Part shown: piece after piece, positions 14,747 through 24,566 of the stretch
Layout of the letters: every line of letters starts with the position of its first letter
How positions within the stretch are numbered: the stretch's first letter is position 1
NCBI GenBank assembly: GCA_040224245.1
Contig: JBEGIR010000093.1
Location: 1 to 37,991 of the forward strand
Source of the DNA: Puniceicoccaceae bacterium
GTDB taxonomy: Bacteria; Verrucomicrobiota; Verrucomicrobiia; Opitutales; JAFGAQ01
Reading direction: 5' to 3'
DNA: 37,991 bases
Made by a program: the position numbers and the translations under genes
Notes under the pieces: generated by a model
Database searches by the model: none
What the model was told of the DNA's origin: nothing
Seen by the model: the letters and a program-made list of their open reading frames with translations, nothing else

Positions 14747-16978
14747 ATGAATCAAAACCTCATCGACGTCTCTTACGAAGAGCATCTGCAAGCCTACTTG
14801 TCCTCCAAAGACACCCTGTTTCAGAGTGTTCGCAAACGCGATGGACGCACGGTTCCCTTCAGCCCGGCTGCGATTACCAAGTCACTGTTGGCCGCCGGTC
14901 GCAGCACTGGAGAATTTGGTGAAGAAATTGCCCGAAAACTCACCATCCGCGTCATCGAATACGCTAGCAATTTTGTTCAGGATGCTACCCCCTCTGTCGA
15001 ATCCATCCAGGACGTAGCGGAGGAGGTGCTGTTGCAATCCCCTTTTCGCAAAACAGCAAAGGCCTACATCATCTACCGCGAACAGCATGCCCGCATGCGC
15101 CAGATCGCATCCGAAGCGGACGTCGACAAGGTCGACCAATACATTTCCAAGCTCGATTGGAACGTAACCGAAAACTCCAACATGAGCTATTCCTTACAGG
15201 GATTGAATAACTACCTCTCCAGCGCAGTCAGCAAGGGGTATTGGCTCAATAAAATCTACCCACCCACGATTCGTGAAGCCCATGAGAGCGCTGATTTTCA
15301 TATTCACGACCTCAACCAGCTCAGCGTCTACTGTGTGGGCTGGGATTTGCTGGATCTCATCAAGACGGGTTTTAAGGGTGCATCTGGCAAACTCGAGGCA
15401 AAACCTCCAAAACACTTTCGCTCTGCGCTGGGGCAGATTACAAATTTCTTTTATACGCTGCAGGGTGAAGCTGCAGGCGCTCAGGCATTCTCCAATTTTG
15501 ATACCCTGCTCGCTCCTTTTATCCGTTACGACAAGCTCGATAAAGATCAGGTCAAACAGTGTCTCCAGGAGTTTATTTTTAATATCAATGTGCCAACGCG
15601 TGTCGGTTTTCAAACCCCCTTCACAAACGTTACCCTTGATTTGATTTGCCCGGAACACTACGAGAATCATCCCGTCATCCTTGGAGGGCAGATGCAGCCC
15701 GAAACCTATGGAAAATTCCAGGATGAAATGAATCTTTTCAATGCTGCATTCTTCGAAGTGATGGCTGAAGGAGATGCGAAGGGGCGCATCATGACCTTTC
15801 CGATTCCCACGATTAACCTGACCCGGGATTTTGACTGGGAGAACCCTAACCTGGATGGCCTTTGGGAAATGACTGGAAAATACGGCGTTCCCTATTTCTC
15901 GAACTTCATCAATTCGGATATGGATCCATCGGACGCACGCAGCATGTGCTGCCGTCTGCGCATCGATAACACGGAACTCGAAATGCGCGGTGGTGGACTG
16001 TTTGGTGCCCATCCGCTCACGGGATCGATTGGCGTGGTCACCATCAACCTTGCCCGCATTGGCTACACTGAAGGCTCTGAGTCTGCCTTCAAAGCAAGAC
16101 TCGTGCGCTTGATGGATCTCGCCAAAGACTCATTGGAGATCAAACGCAAGCTTTTGGAAAGACTCACCGATGCGAATCTCTATCCTTACACTACGTTTTA
16201 CCTGCGCGCCATGAAAGAACGCTCGGGGAAATACTGGAACAACCATTTCAGCACCATCGGTCTGCTGGGAATGAATGAGGCCTGCCTAAACCTGCTTGGG
16301 TGCGACATCGGAACTGAAAAAGGCCAACAATTTGCTACGAATATCCTCGATTTCATGCGTAACCGGTTGCGCGAGTATCAGGAATCGACGGGAAACCGCT
16401 ACAATCTGGAGGCCACTCCGGGAGAATCGACAACCTATCGATTTGCGTTGGCAGACAAGAAGCGCTACCCCGCTATCCGGGTTGCCAATGAACAGGAGGT
16501 GAGGTCCGGTGGTGCTCAGCCCTATTACACCAACAGCAGCCACCTCCCCGTCAATTACACCGACGATCTTTTTGAAGCACTGGACTTGCAGGATGAACTG
16601 CAAACCAAATACACTGGAGGAACTGTCGTTCATCTGTTCCTTGGAGAACGCATTGAGAACCCCCGGGTCGTTAGAAATCTGGTCCGCAAGATCGCATCCC
16701 AGTATCGCCTCCCCTACTTTTCACTGACTCCCACGTTCAGCATTTGCCCCGAACATGGGTATCTCGAAGGCGAACAGAAAGTATGCGCGCACTGTGGCAA
16801 AGAAACAGAAGTATACTCCAGGATTGTAGGCTATCTTCGACCCATTCAGCAGTGGAATCCGGGAAAATCTGCCGAGTTTGAAGACCGTTCAACCCTCAAA
16901 TTTGCATCTCAAACCATGCAAAATGACATCAAGGGGAGTTCCGATAGTGTTGGATCAACGCAACGCGAAACCGCATAA
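14747..16978 (+). CDS. nrdD: Anaerobic ribonucleoside-triphosphate reductase NrdD
   Basis: A 743-residue class III ribonucleotide reductase, a glycyl-radical enzyme that makes deoxynucleotides without oxygen. An N-terminal ATP-cone (about 25-115, VRKRDGRTVPFSPAAITKSL) provides allosteric control. The catalytic barrel includes SMCCRLRIDN and RGGGLFGAHPLTGSIG. Near the C-terminus a zinc site is formed by CPEHG and CAHCG, followed by RIVGYLRPIQQWNPGK, where Gly695 is the predicted radical residue. About 30 poorly conserved residues trail the family end. GGAA lies shortly before ATG 14747. The activase nrdG follows 40 bases later. Together they imply growth under low oxygen; a dyad at 14591-14610 may control them. 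Confidence 0.97.
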   Translation: MNQNLIDVSYEEHLQAYLSSKDTLFQSVRKRDGRTVPFSPAAITKSLLAAGRSTGEFGEEIARKLTIRVIEYASNFVQDATPSVESIQDVAEEVLLQSPFRKTAKAYIIYREQHARMRQIASEADVDKVDQYISKLDWNVTENSNMSYSLQGLNNYLSSAVSKGYWLNKIYPPTIREAHESADFHIHDLNQLSVYCVGWDLLDLIKTGFKGASGKLEAKPPKHFRSALGQITNFFYTLQGEAAGAQAFSNFDTLLAPFIRYDKLDKDQVKQCLQEFIFNINVPTRVGFQTPFTNVTLDLICPEHYENHPVILGGQMQPETYGKFQDEMNLFNAAFFEVMAEGDAKGRIMTFPIPTINLTRDFDWENPNLDGLWEMTGKYGVPYFSNFINSDMDPSDARSMCCRLRIDNTELEMRGGGLFGAHPLTGSIGVVTINLARIGYTEGSESAFKARLVRLMDLAKDSLEIKRKLLERLTDANLYPYTTFYLRAMKERSGKYWNNHFSTIGLLGMNEACLNLLGCDIGTEKGQQFATNILDFMRNRLREYQESTGNRYNLEATPGESTTYRFALADKKRYPAIRVANEQEVRSGGAQPYYTNSSHLPVNYTDDLFEALDLQDELQTKYTGGTVVHLFLGERIENPRVVRNLVRKIASQYRLPYFSLTPTFSICPEHGYLEGEQKVCAHCGKETEVYSRIVGYLRPIQQWNPGKSAEFEDRSTLKFASQTMQNDIKGSSDSVGSTQRETA

Positions 16979-17018
16979 GGTGCATTCCTAAACCTAAAAC
17001 CGTCAGCTACAAGTCACC

Positions 17019-17633
17019 ATGCGTATCGGAGGTTTTCAGAAAGTCTCATTCATCGACTTTCCTGAAACCATCGCCAGTGTCGTCTTTACCCAAGGCTGCA
17101 ACTGGCGATGCCCCTGGTGTCATAATCCTCGCCTCGTGTATGCGGATCAGTTTGAAGATCCCATACCGGAGGCGTTGATTCTGGAATACCTCAAATCCCG
17201 AATCGGACAAGTTGAAGGTGTCGTCGTTTCAGGCGGAGAACCTACCCTGCACACAGACTTGGGAGAGTTCATGGGAAACATCCGAAAACTCGGACTCAAA
17301 ACCAAGCTCGATACCAATGGCAGTCATCCTGAACACCTGAAAACACTGCTGGATGCAAACCTGCTCGATTATGTTGCAATGGATATCAAGAGCGCTCCGG
17401 AAAGCTACAACCGGCTCACTGGAGTAAAGATCGACATGACAAAGATCGTGCGCTCCATAAACCTGATTCAGCAATCCAACATCGCCCATGAATTCCGGAC
17501 CACTCGGGTACCACATCTGCACAGCAAAGAGGACTTCGTTGGAATCAAAAAACTCATTGGTGAGCTCGATTGTATTCGCATTCAAGAGTTTGCCAAAGCG
17601 GGTGTTTCCATGGATTCGGCAAACTGCAAATGA
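17019..17633 (+). CDS. nrdG: Anaerobic ribonucleotide reductase activating protein NrdG (radical SAM)
   Basis: A 204-residue radical SAM enzyme that uses a 4Fe-4S cluster and S-adenosylmethionine to generate the glycyl radical on NrdD. The cluster motif is CNWRCPWCHNP (Cys27, Cys31, Cys34). VVVSGGEPTLH is the GGE motif that binds SAM, and KLDTNGSHP and YVAMDIKSAP are further conserved strands. Its length suits the NrdG type with a pyruvate-formate-lyase-activase-like core. It is 40 bases downstream of nrdD and surely shares its mRNA. It ends 16 bases from the stop of the convergent Ig-repeat gene, with a short GAGTC/GACTC hairpin between them. Confidence 0.96.
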   Translation: MRIGGFQKVSFIDFPETIASVVFTQGCNWRCPWCHNPRLVYADQFEDPIPEALILEYLKSRIGQVEGVVVSGGEPTLHTDLGEFMGNIRKLGLKTKLDTNGSHPEHLKTLLDANLLDYVAMDIKSAPESYNRLTGVKIDMTKIVRSINLIQQSNIAHEFRTTRVPHLHSKEDFVGIKKLIGELDCIRIQEFAKAGVSMDSANCK

Positions 17634-17649
17634 GTGAGAGTCACAAGAC

Positions 17650-20600
17650 TCAGTTCGATTCCGACCCCTGAGTGGGTTCGAGCGGCTTGATATCAAAATC
17701 ACCGGGATGCTCCCCGGGGATGAGTTCGAGCCACTTTTCATCGGAATAGCGATAAACTCTGGGAAAAATCCCGGCGGCAAAGTAACTCCAGTCGAGTTGC
17801 TCATGCCACACCCACAGTGCATCGGGTTGCAGTGGGCGAATGTGGATCCATCCCAAGTCCGAGTGAAAGAGCATCGGATAGTTTGCATCACTGATCCACC
17901 CAAGCCAATCCACCCATTTCCATCCCGCCTCGTTTTCAGGAAGATGATGAAATGGATTTTCGGAAAGCACAGGATCTCCGGATTCGATCACCAGCTGACT
18001 CCCATACTGTGGCATCTCGAATGGAGCTGGGGTTTGCTCGAACCGATGAGGGACGAGCAAAGCTTCGGATTCTGAATCAACCCGAAAGCGCTCCCGATAC
18101 GCCGGAGAGGAAAAGATGGCCTCGACTTTGGATTTGAAATCGAGATTCAGCAACGGTTCCATGCTGTCCGTGTCCGGTTGTTGCTTCAGCAAAGCCCGGA
18201 CCAAAAAGGCTGCATCGTCGCGACTTGAAACATCCGGTAAATCGTAGATGTAGTCTTGCATCCCGATGCGATCATTTCGGACAAATGCTGCTGTGAATGC
18301 CGCAAGGTTGCTGGACTCCAGCAAACGATTGCTTGCCTGTACGGTTTGCTGGAGAGTGGGTTCTTTACCAAATCGGTTTGTGAACAGGTGCTGAAAATGT
18401 TTTCTCCGCTGCGTATCTGATTCCAGCACGGGTAGTTCTCCGAATCGATTGCGAAAGCGATCACTTTCGTAGAGTCTGCTGATCGTTGCATGCAAATCCG
18501 CATGAGACACCTCACTGCTTTGTGGCAGATCAATGCTTCCCTGCCCCATTTGGAAATGAAGTGTATAGGAACCCGTCTGTGCACCCCAGCCTGCCACCGA
18601 CAGGTAATAGACTCCGGGTGAAAGTACGTGCTGCATTGCAAAATTGAAAAAAGTTCCGGAATCATCATCCCGGTTCAATTGCATGCGCTCATTGTTGAAC
18701 AATGTGCCAATCGTATCGAGTGGCCCGGAACTGTAAAGCGTGACGACGCTTTCCTGATCCAACTGAAAACTATAATAATGCGAAATTCCCGCATGCTCCA
18801 GCACACCCGAAATCATTCCTGAATCCACATCGATCACAGTGGCACGCTCAAAGCTGGTTCCTGCAGAGTGCGTTGGATTCAACTGTGCCTCAGCAGTCTC
18901 ATCGGTGCGCAGCATCTCTGCAAAGTCCTGAGGAGAGGGCCATTCTTCGAAGATTGCCTGATAGGCGTTTTGAGAGTGAAGCAAGTTCTCAAATTCCCGG
19001 TTTTCCGATAGAGCTGCGGCCACCTCTGCTCGATCCATACTGCCAAACTCCAAGAATTCCAGATATCGATTCATCTCGGCATCCGTTGGTCCTCGAAGAA
19101 AAAAATCCAGGTAGAGCTGGGTGAGAAAATCCCGATCCCGTTCCAGGGGATCAAATTGCGATCCCTCCACTTGCTCAGGTGGAACTGCATAGACCGTCAG
19201 CTCAGCTGGGACTGACAGGTATCCCTGGTCATCAACCGCAATGGCTACCATGCGATAGATGCCCGGAGTCGCAATCGTGAAGAACTCCGACTGAAAGGGA
19301 TAGCTTTCATCAATTTCGCCATGTCTTGCTCCATTGATCTCAAAATGCACCTGCTGTACGACACCGTCCGCATCCTGCGCGTCCACTTCCATATACAAGG
19401 TGTCACCAACCTCAAAGACAGCTTCATGCACGGGATGTCGAATGGAGATGGTCGGACGCTGCCACTGTGGGTCCTTTACTTGCACGGTCACTTCTGCACG
19501 TTCGGAGCGGTTCCCCTGATCATCCACTGCAACCGCTGCAAAGCGATAGTGGCCCGCGCTCCCAAAGCTGTAATCATCCACGACAAATGGATAAGACGTC
19601 ACCGGGTCTCCCAAGGGCCTGCGGTTTGCAAAAAACTCCACTTGTCGCACGTTTCCATCGGTGTCATTTGCGCGGGCAACCAACTGAATCGTGTCGCCCG
19701 TTTGAAAAATGGAGTTTGGTGTCGGTTGTTCAAGCTCCACGGTGGGTCGCACTCCTCGCATCGAAGTAACCGTCACGGAAACGGGGATGGAATCTGTCAC
19801 CTGCCCGTTGGTGCTTTGGACGCGTGCTGTGATGTGATAAAGTCCGCTCGCTTCGAATTGATAATCCAACTCATAAGCTCCCTGCGCATGCACTCCGTGC
19901 CCAATCTGAACCTGATTGATCCAAAAACTGACGGACTCAACCAACCCCTGTCCGGCGGTCGCGCTGGCACGCAAGCGAACGACATCCCCCGCTTCCCAAA
20001 ATGAACCGTGGGACGGGTTCAGAATGGCCGTAGCAGGAGGATTTGCCTCCGTGATGATCACCTCGACCCCAGAACTCTGGTAGCTGGCTCCAGTCACACT
20101 GTCCACAACGCGAACCTGGAGAAAGTAAGTTCCGGGAAAGGCAGGTGTCCAGTTCGCGCTGAAGGGGCCGTCTTGAGTTTGACTCCCTTCTGTATGAGCG
20201 ATGACATTTCCATTGACGCGAAACTCCAGCAATCCGACGCGCTCCCGCCCACCACCCTGCCCTGCAGCAAGAGCGATGAGGGGAATCTGGGAACCTGCCG
20301 GATAGGTGGCACGCTCTCGGGGAACCAGCAGTTCTGCATGCGGACGGTCATCTGTTGCCATCACCTCTACTGGCTCCGAGGCCCAACGCATCCCATACTG
20401 ATCCGTGACAATGGCCACCAATGTGTGCGGTCCCGGTCGCAAGGGTGTCCATTCAAATCGAAAGGGAAATGTCACATCCATCGGTTCGGATGAGTCAACC
20501 CGCTGCCCGTCGACAAACAGAGTAACCCCTCGGACCACTCCGCTTCGACTGGAGGTGTCAACATTCACCCATTGCACAATTCCGGCCTGCACACTTCCAC

Positions 20601-21273
20601 CCGGAGAGGGGTCGAGAATCGTCACACTGGCAGGTTCATGAAAATCACTGCTGACCACTTGCAGTGTGATCGGCTGGGAAACGGTACTCTGCCCATGCGG
20701 ATGCATTGCCCTGGCCCGGATTTGCCAGAGTCCGCTCGAAGGTGGCTCGTATAGCACACTGTATGGAGCCGTCGAGTCGCGGGAACCTGCGATCCTGCGA
20801 TAAGTGCTTTCTCCCTCCCTTCGAAATTCGAATTCCACAGCGTCGACCCAGCGATCTTGAAAAATCGCTGATGCCCCCAGGTAGAGTCGACTGCCCAAGC
20901 CCGCTAAGGTTTGGTCCGCAGGCTCAATCATCGCGAGACCAAACACTGAAATGGATCGTTCGACGGAATCCAGCATTGAACCATCTACTCCATAAACTCT
21001 GACTTCAAAACGAATGGATCCCGGAGTTGGGAATTCCAAATGGAGCGTTCCTGATGGGTCTGATCCCTGCGCAATGACTTGCTCATCCAGTATGACAACG
21101 GCCTGGTGAAACTGGCCATCTGGAGGCAGCGTATGACTTGAGAAATATTCCAGCTCGACCTCGACTCCGGCAGTGGCAGAAGTGGGTGCTTGCACCAGCA
21201 GGTCGCCATGGGAGCGAAGAGCAGCCAGGCAAAACAACAAACAGGAAAAGGATCGGAAAAAGACAGCTTTCAT
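17650..21273 (-). CDS. Large secreted multi-Ig-domain protein with PPC domain and Trp-rich tail
   Basis: A 1207-residue exported protein. An N-terminal signal peptide (about 1-23) is followed by roughly seven Ig-like/cadherin-like repeats of 90-100 residues (about 25-705), several ending in patterns such as GHYRFAAVAVDDQGNRSE and GIYRMVAIAVDDQGYLSV. Residues about 720-790 (RDFLTQLYLDFFLRGPTDAE) look like DUF4214, then a pre-peptidase C-terminal (PPC) beta-sandwich near 820-925 (YYSFQLDQESVVTLYSSG), then a second DUF4214-like helical stretch. The tail has Trp/aromatic repeats (GWKWVDWLGW, LGWIHI, LWVWHEQLDWSYF). No catalytic motif is seen. The start is ATG 21273, 22 bases after the secretin gene, so it is probably in the same operon. 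It may be a surface adhesin or the cargo of that machine; this is inference. Confidence 0.85.
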   Translation of the reverse strand: MKAVFFRSFSCLLFCLAALRSHGDLLVQAPTSATAGVEVELEYFSSHTLPPDGQFHQAVVILDEQVIAQGSDPSGTLHLEFPTPGSIRFEVRVYGVDGSMLDSVERSISVFGLAMIEPADQTLAGLGSRLYLGASAIFQDRWVDAVEFEFRREGESTYRRIAGSRDSTAPYSVLYEPPSSGLWQIRARAMHPHGQSTVSQPITLQVVSSDFHEPASVTILDPSPGGSVQAGIVQWVNVDTSSRSGVVRGVTLFVDGQRVDSSEPMDVTFPFRFEWTPLRPGPHTLVAIVTDQYGMRWASEPVEVMATDDRPHAELLVPRERATYPAGSQIPLIALAAGQGGGRERVGLLEFRVNGNVIAHTEGSQTQDGPFSANWTPAFPGTYFLQVRVVDSVTGASYQSSGVEVIITEANPPATAILNPSHGSFWEAGDVVRLRASATAGQGLVESVSFWINQVQIGHGVHAQGAYELDYQFEASGLYHITARVQSTNGQVTDSIPVSVTVTSMRGVRPTVELEQPTPNSIFQTGDTIQLVARANDTDGNVRQVEFFANRRPLGDPVTSYPFVVDDYSFGSAGHYRFAAVAVDDQGNRSERAEVTVQVKDPQWQRPTISIRHPVHEAVFEVGDTLYMEVDAQDADGVVQQVHFEINGARHGEIDESYPFQSEFFTIATPGIYRMVAIAVDDQGYLSVPAELTVYAVPPEQVEGSQFDPLERDRDFLTQLYLDFFLRGPTDAEMNRYLEFLEFGSMDRAEVAAALSENREFENLLHSQNAYQAIFEEWPSPQDFAEMLRTDETAEAQLNPTHSAGTSFERATVIDVDSGMISGVLEHAGISHYYSFQLDQESVVTLYSSGPLDTIGTLFNNERMQLNRDDDSGTFFNFAMQHVLSPGVYYLSVAGWGAQTGSYTLHFQMGQGSIDLPQSSEVSHADLHATISRLYESDRFRNRFGELPVLESDTQRRKHFQHLFTNRFGKEPTLQQTVQASNRLLESSNLAAFTAAFVRNDRIGMQDYIYDLPDVSSRDDAAFLVRALLKQQPDTDSMEPLLNLDFKSKVEAIFSSPAYRERFRVDSESEALLVPHRFEQTPAPFEMPQYGSQLVIESGDPVLSENPFHHLPENEAGWKWVDWLGWISDANYPMLFHSDLGWIHIRPLQPDALWVWHEQLDWSYFAAGIFPRVYRYSDEKWLELIPGEHPGDFDIKPLEPTQGSESN

Positions 21274-21295
21274 GACGGGAGGCAGGGATAGGGAT

Positions 21296-23728
21296 TCACT
21301 GGGGTTCCGGCTCTGCTGAGGCACGATTGACCCCACCACCCGGGGTGTGCACCGTAGGGTTTTGATACATGGCGTTGGCATCCACTGACGGAAACGCCTG
21401 CTTGATCGCTCCTCCTCCAGGACCGATAAGGTTTGCTGTCACAAAGATCAGTAGATTGCGTTTTCGCGAGGTATTGCCTTCGGATCGAAACAGGCGCCCC
21501 AGCCAAGGAAGATCTCCCAGCAGCGGCACTTTGTCGTCCACAAACTTGATCTCCTCCCGCGTCAACCCTCCGATCACCACGGTTGCGCCATCATAGATAG
21601 TGACTTCAGTTTTAACGCTGCGGGTAGAAAAAATGGGTTGATAAAATCCAGAGGGAACCGTCGCCGTCAGATCGCCGGAAATCGCAACAGACGGTCCTCC
21701 ATACTCCACAAATCCCTCAAATTCGGTCACCTTTGGCTGCAAGAGCAGGCTGATGTTGTCGTTGTCTTCCACCGTTGGCGTCACCTCCATTTCAACGCCC
21801 ACATTTCGCACGACAAAATCATGGGGTGTGCCTGCCGTAATCGCTACCGCACCTCCACCTCCGCCAGCGCTGGTTGCCGATGCCACACTGCTCGAAACCT
21901 CTGCCCGAATGTCGCTGTACCGCTCTGGGTAGCGCATCTCCTGTGCGACGGTGATGTTCGCAGTTTTGCCCGAGAGCACTGTCAGTCGGGGCGCACTGAG
22001 AAGATCGCTGCCCTCCTTGCGCGAGAGCGCACGAATGATGACACCAATCTCGGTTTCACCCAGAATGTTCACTGCATTGAGGATGCCACCTGAAATGGAT
22101 TGGGCAAAATCCAGAGCCTGAGGAATCGTGGGAGCATTAAACTCGGTATTCAGCTGTCCACCCACAAAATTTGGGGCCGTGATGCGAATCCCCTGGGAAC
22201 TCTGATTGAGCGCAAATGCTTCGGCGAGTGAGCGGTTTTGGCTTCCAGCCTGCACGTCGTAGTGCTCGACGGGTTTACCAGTTTCCCCCATTACCGGATT
22301 TCCAGATGAATCAAAAACCGGGGTGCCTGCGCCATTGACCATCCACTGAAATCCCAGCTCATCCAAATCCTGCTGCTGCACTTCCAAGAATTTCGCTTCA
22401 ATTTCCACTTGTCGGGTTTTTTCGTAACGACGCAAAATATTGCGCATGCGTTCAAGATTACGAGAGGTTTGCGTGACGATCAACTGCGTTCCATCAAAGG
22501 CCAGGCTCGCCCCACGTATTCCCTGGAATTCCACTCCCGCACGCTGAAAAAATCCGCGAAGGGTGGATTCCTCCTCACTACTTGGAGTCGTGTCTCCGCT
22601 CACCGAAGCGGAATCAAATGGATTATCCGGCACAGACGCATTGCCCAGGCTGCCTGCCCCACCGGTCAATCGAATGACTGTCGCCCGTGAAACCGGGAAA
22701 AACTCGGTCAACAGATTGGCCGCTCCATCGGGTCCGTCAGTCGGCTGCACAAGGATCGCCTCATCCACAATATCAAACTGAAAATTCACTTGTTGGGTGA
22801 CAAACTGTAAAATCTTTTCCAGCGACAGGTTCCGCAGACTGATGCTCACGCGCGGATTGCTGCGTGTGTTTGGATCAAAGAGCGGCACAATATTCACACC
22901 CTTGCGCGTGGGATCAGTTTCCACACGGTCAAACTCCACGGACAGTTCAGACAAGGTTTCAATCACTGCGGTCAATTCGATATTGGAAAAATTCACCCTT
23001 GGAATCTTGATTTGCCGAATCTTGGCAATCAGAGGATTCACTCGGGTTTCCCCATCGAGCCGATTTCCTTCGGGAGAAAAAATCCGTGGGCGCTGCCAGG
23101 AGCGATCCACTTCATTCAGCATTTCCTGTCGGGTCTTTTCACGATTTAGGAATGCATTCTCAGCAAGGGATTGCTGAATTCTGAGTTGAAACATTTTCGC
23201 GTCTGGGTGATCCGGGAAGCGGCGTTCCAGTTCCTGAAACGTGCTCAGGGCTCCTTCAAAATCTCCACCCAGATACTGAAACCTGCCCTTTCGCAGCAGT
23301 GCTTCACCCGCAGGACTCAACTGCGCATTACCAGAAAATTCTTGCTCCGCTGGTTCATGCCGTACTGTTCGTGCTGCTCGGGGCATCGGAGTGGAGTCAG
23401 CATTTTCCCTTTCAACAGCGATGACCTCTTCCAGAAGCTCACTGACGGCATCCGGCGAAAACGCTTGCGGTTCATCCGAATGAACAGGACTAATCGAATC
23501 GTGCAATACATGCAGACTCCTGTCTTCCGGATAGCGCGCTTTGTAGGCGTTCAGCAGTTCTGCAGCCTCAACCATTGCTCCTTGATCACGCAATCGCATG
23601 ACCTTGGCAATGGTTTGAATTTTTTCCGAATCGGAGGGTTGCTCTATTGTAACAGGCGAACCGAGCACATTGCCAGCCAGCAGCAGGAAAAGGATCAATG
23701 CGAAACGGAGGAAGTGATGGTCATTCAT
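21296..23728 (-). CDS. Secretin (GspD/PilQ superfamily, Amuc_1098-like)
   Basis: An 810-residue outer-membrane channel protein. After a signal peptide (about 1-24), a TPR-like region (GRFQYLGGDFEGALSTFQEL) is followed by N-domains: a small STN-like part (VNFSNIELTAVIETLSEL) and a ring-building domain (RQVEIEAKFLEVQQQDLDEL). The C-terminal secretin barrel has VTIYDGATVVIGGLTREE and the family hallmark VPLLGDLPWLGRLF. A short Gln/Pro/Gly-rich tail ends the protein. Secretins form large gated pores for type II secretion or type IV pili. Gene order matches Akkermansia Amuc_1098. The start is ATG 23728, overlapping the upstream gene by 8 bases; an in-frame extension to 23851 lies inside that gene and lacks a signal peptide. 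Confidence 0.93.
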   Translation of the reverse strand: MNDHHFLRFALILFLLLAGNVLGSPVTIEQPSDSEKIQTIAKVMRLRDQGAMVEAAELLNAYKARYPEDRSLHVLHDSISPVHSDEPQAFSPDAVSELLEEVIAVERENADSTPMPRAARTVRHEPAEQEFSGNAQLSPAGEALLRKGRFQYLGGDFEGALSTFQELERRFPDHPDAKMFQLRIQQSLAENAFLNREKTRQEMLNEVDRSWQRPRIFSPEGNRLDGETRVNPLIAKIRQIKIPRVNFSNIELTAVIETLSELSVEFDRVETDPTRKGVNIVPLFDPNTRSNPRVSISLRNLSLEKILQFVTQQVNFQFDIVDEAILVQPTDGPDGAANLLTEFFPVSRATVIRLTGGAGSLGNASVPDNPFDSASVSGDTTPSSEEESTLRGFFQRAGVEFQGIRGASLAFDGTQLIVTQTSRNLERMRNILRRYEKTRQVEIEAKFLEVQQQDLDELGFQWMVNGAGTPVFDSSGNPVMGETGKPVEHYDVQAGSQNRSLAEAFALNQSSQGIRITAPNFVGGQLNTEFNAPTIPQALDFAQSISGGILNAVNILGETEIGVIIRALSRKEGSDLLSAPRLTVLSGKTANITVAQEMRYPERYSDIRAEVSSSVASATSAGGGGGAVAITAGTPHDFVVRNVGVEMEVTPTVEDNDNISLLLQPKVTEFEGFVEYGGPSVAISGDLTATVPSGFYQPIFSTRSVKTEVTIYDGATVVIGGLTREEIKFVDDKVPLLGDLPWLGRLFRSEGNTSRKRNLLIFVTANLIGPGGGAIKQAFPSVDANAMYQNPTVHTPGGGVNRASAEPEPQ

Positions 23729-24566
23729 GATGGGCAGGTGCAGTGAGGATAAACTCTTGTTCAACCGCTGAATGCAGATCGATGACCCTGCATTCAAATG
23801 CGATTTCCGGAGAATCATGGGTTCGAATCCAGGTGATTTCGTAACTTCCAACTGTTACAGCTGTGTTTTCCTTGTGAATTTCGAAGTCCTGCTCACCCAG
23901 CTTGAGCTGAAGCACTGGCTCGGGCGAATGCGTGATCGATCCCGAATGCAATGGAATCTCGCTTCCGTCCGCTCGTCTCAGTATCAATTGAGCTTCCCGC
24001 GTAACGGTCCCCGTTTCACTGGCAGAGCGACCCATGGACAATGCAACCATGTGATAATCTTCGCCAATGGGAGCTCCTTGTTCGAAGCGAATCCGGTGAG
24101 TCCGACCCGTTCGCCGGTCTTCAATCAGCAACACAGCAGCTGACAGTGATCCATTTGCCTCTTCCACAAATCCGACCAGCTGAAACTGAAACTCCGGGTA
24201 ATAAAAACCCTGAAGGTTGAGCACGACTGGAGGTTCGGAGTTTTCAAATTGAAAGGCTGTCGGTTCAAAAATTCCCGTGAGCGGATTTCTGAAAATACGC
24301 GGTGGAGTGAAGAGGTCATACCACCATTGCCCTTCGAGCGGAGCAGTGGGTTCCCTCCACACCGGATCTTTCTGAGATTTTGCAGAAAGCAATTGCTCAA
24401 ATCTTGCAGCCAGAACGGATGCTGCCTGGGTATCGCTCATGGCAGGAGAATCGCCGGAAGGATTTTTCACTTCTGGTCCCCAGCCCAAGCCGAAAAAAAG
24501 CATCAACTGCGCGCCGAACAACAGGAAGTGCTTGCCTGGAAGACTCATCATGCGGCTGAAGTTCAT
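23721..24566 (-). CDS. Amuc_1099-like exported protein of the secretin cluster
   Basis: A 281-residue protein with an N-terminal hydrophobic segment (about 13-30, HFLLFGAQLMLFFGLGW) acting as signal or membrane anchor, a short linker, then two beta-rich parts. The first contains FTPPRIFRNPLTGIFEP and the second ELKLGEQDFEIHKENTAV-like strands up to EITWIRTHDSP. I recognise no enzyme motif. Its place between the PilO-like gene and the secretin matches Amuc_1099 in Akkermansia, and the repeated beta modules would suit a periplasmic connector like PilP or GspC, which link the inner-membrane platform to the secretin. The start overlaps the upstream stop in an ATGA at 24563-24566, and the end overlaps the secretin start by 8 bases. 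Confidence 0.8.
   Translation of the reverse strand: MNFSRMMSLPGKHFLLFGAQLMLFFGLGWGPEVKNPSGDSPAMSDTQAASVLAARFEQLLSAKSQKDPVWREPTAPLEGQWWYDLFTPPRIFRNPLTGIFEPTAFQFENSEPPVVLNLQGFYYPEFQFQLVGFVEEANGSLSAAVLLIEDRRTGRTHRIRFEQGAPIGEDYHMVALSMGRSASETGTVTREAQLILRRADGSEIPLHSGSITHSPEPVLQLKLGEQDFEIHKENTAVTVGSYEITWIRTHDSPEIAFECRVIDLHSAVEQEFILTAPAHHE

Noticed and set aside
15194-16012. 272-codon frame on the - strand
   Set aside because: Antisense to nrdD; composition follows from the codons of the real gene.
17638-17651. GAGTC/GACTC hairpin between convergent nrdG and the Ig gene as a terminator
   Set aside because: Only 5 bp of stem and no T-run on either side; too weak to call.
19321-20004. 227-codon frame on the + strand
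   Set aside because: Antisense to the Ig-repeat gene, with no signal, domain or start region of its own.
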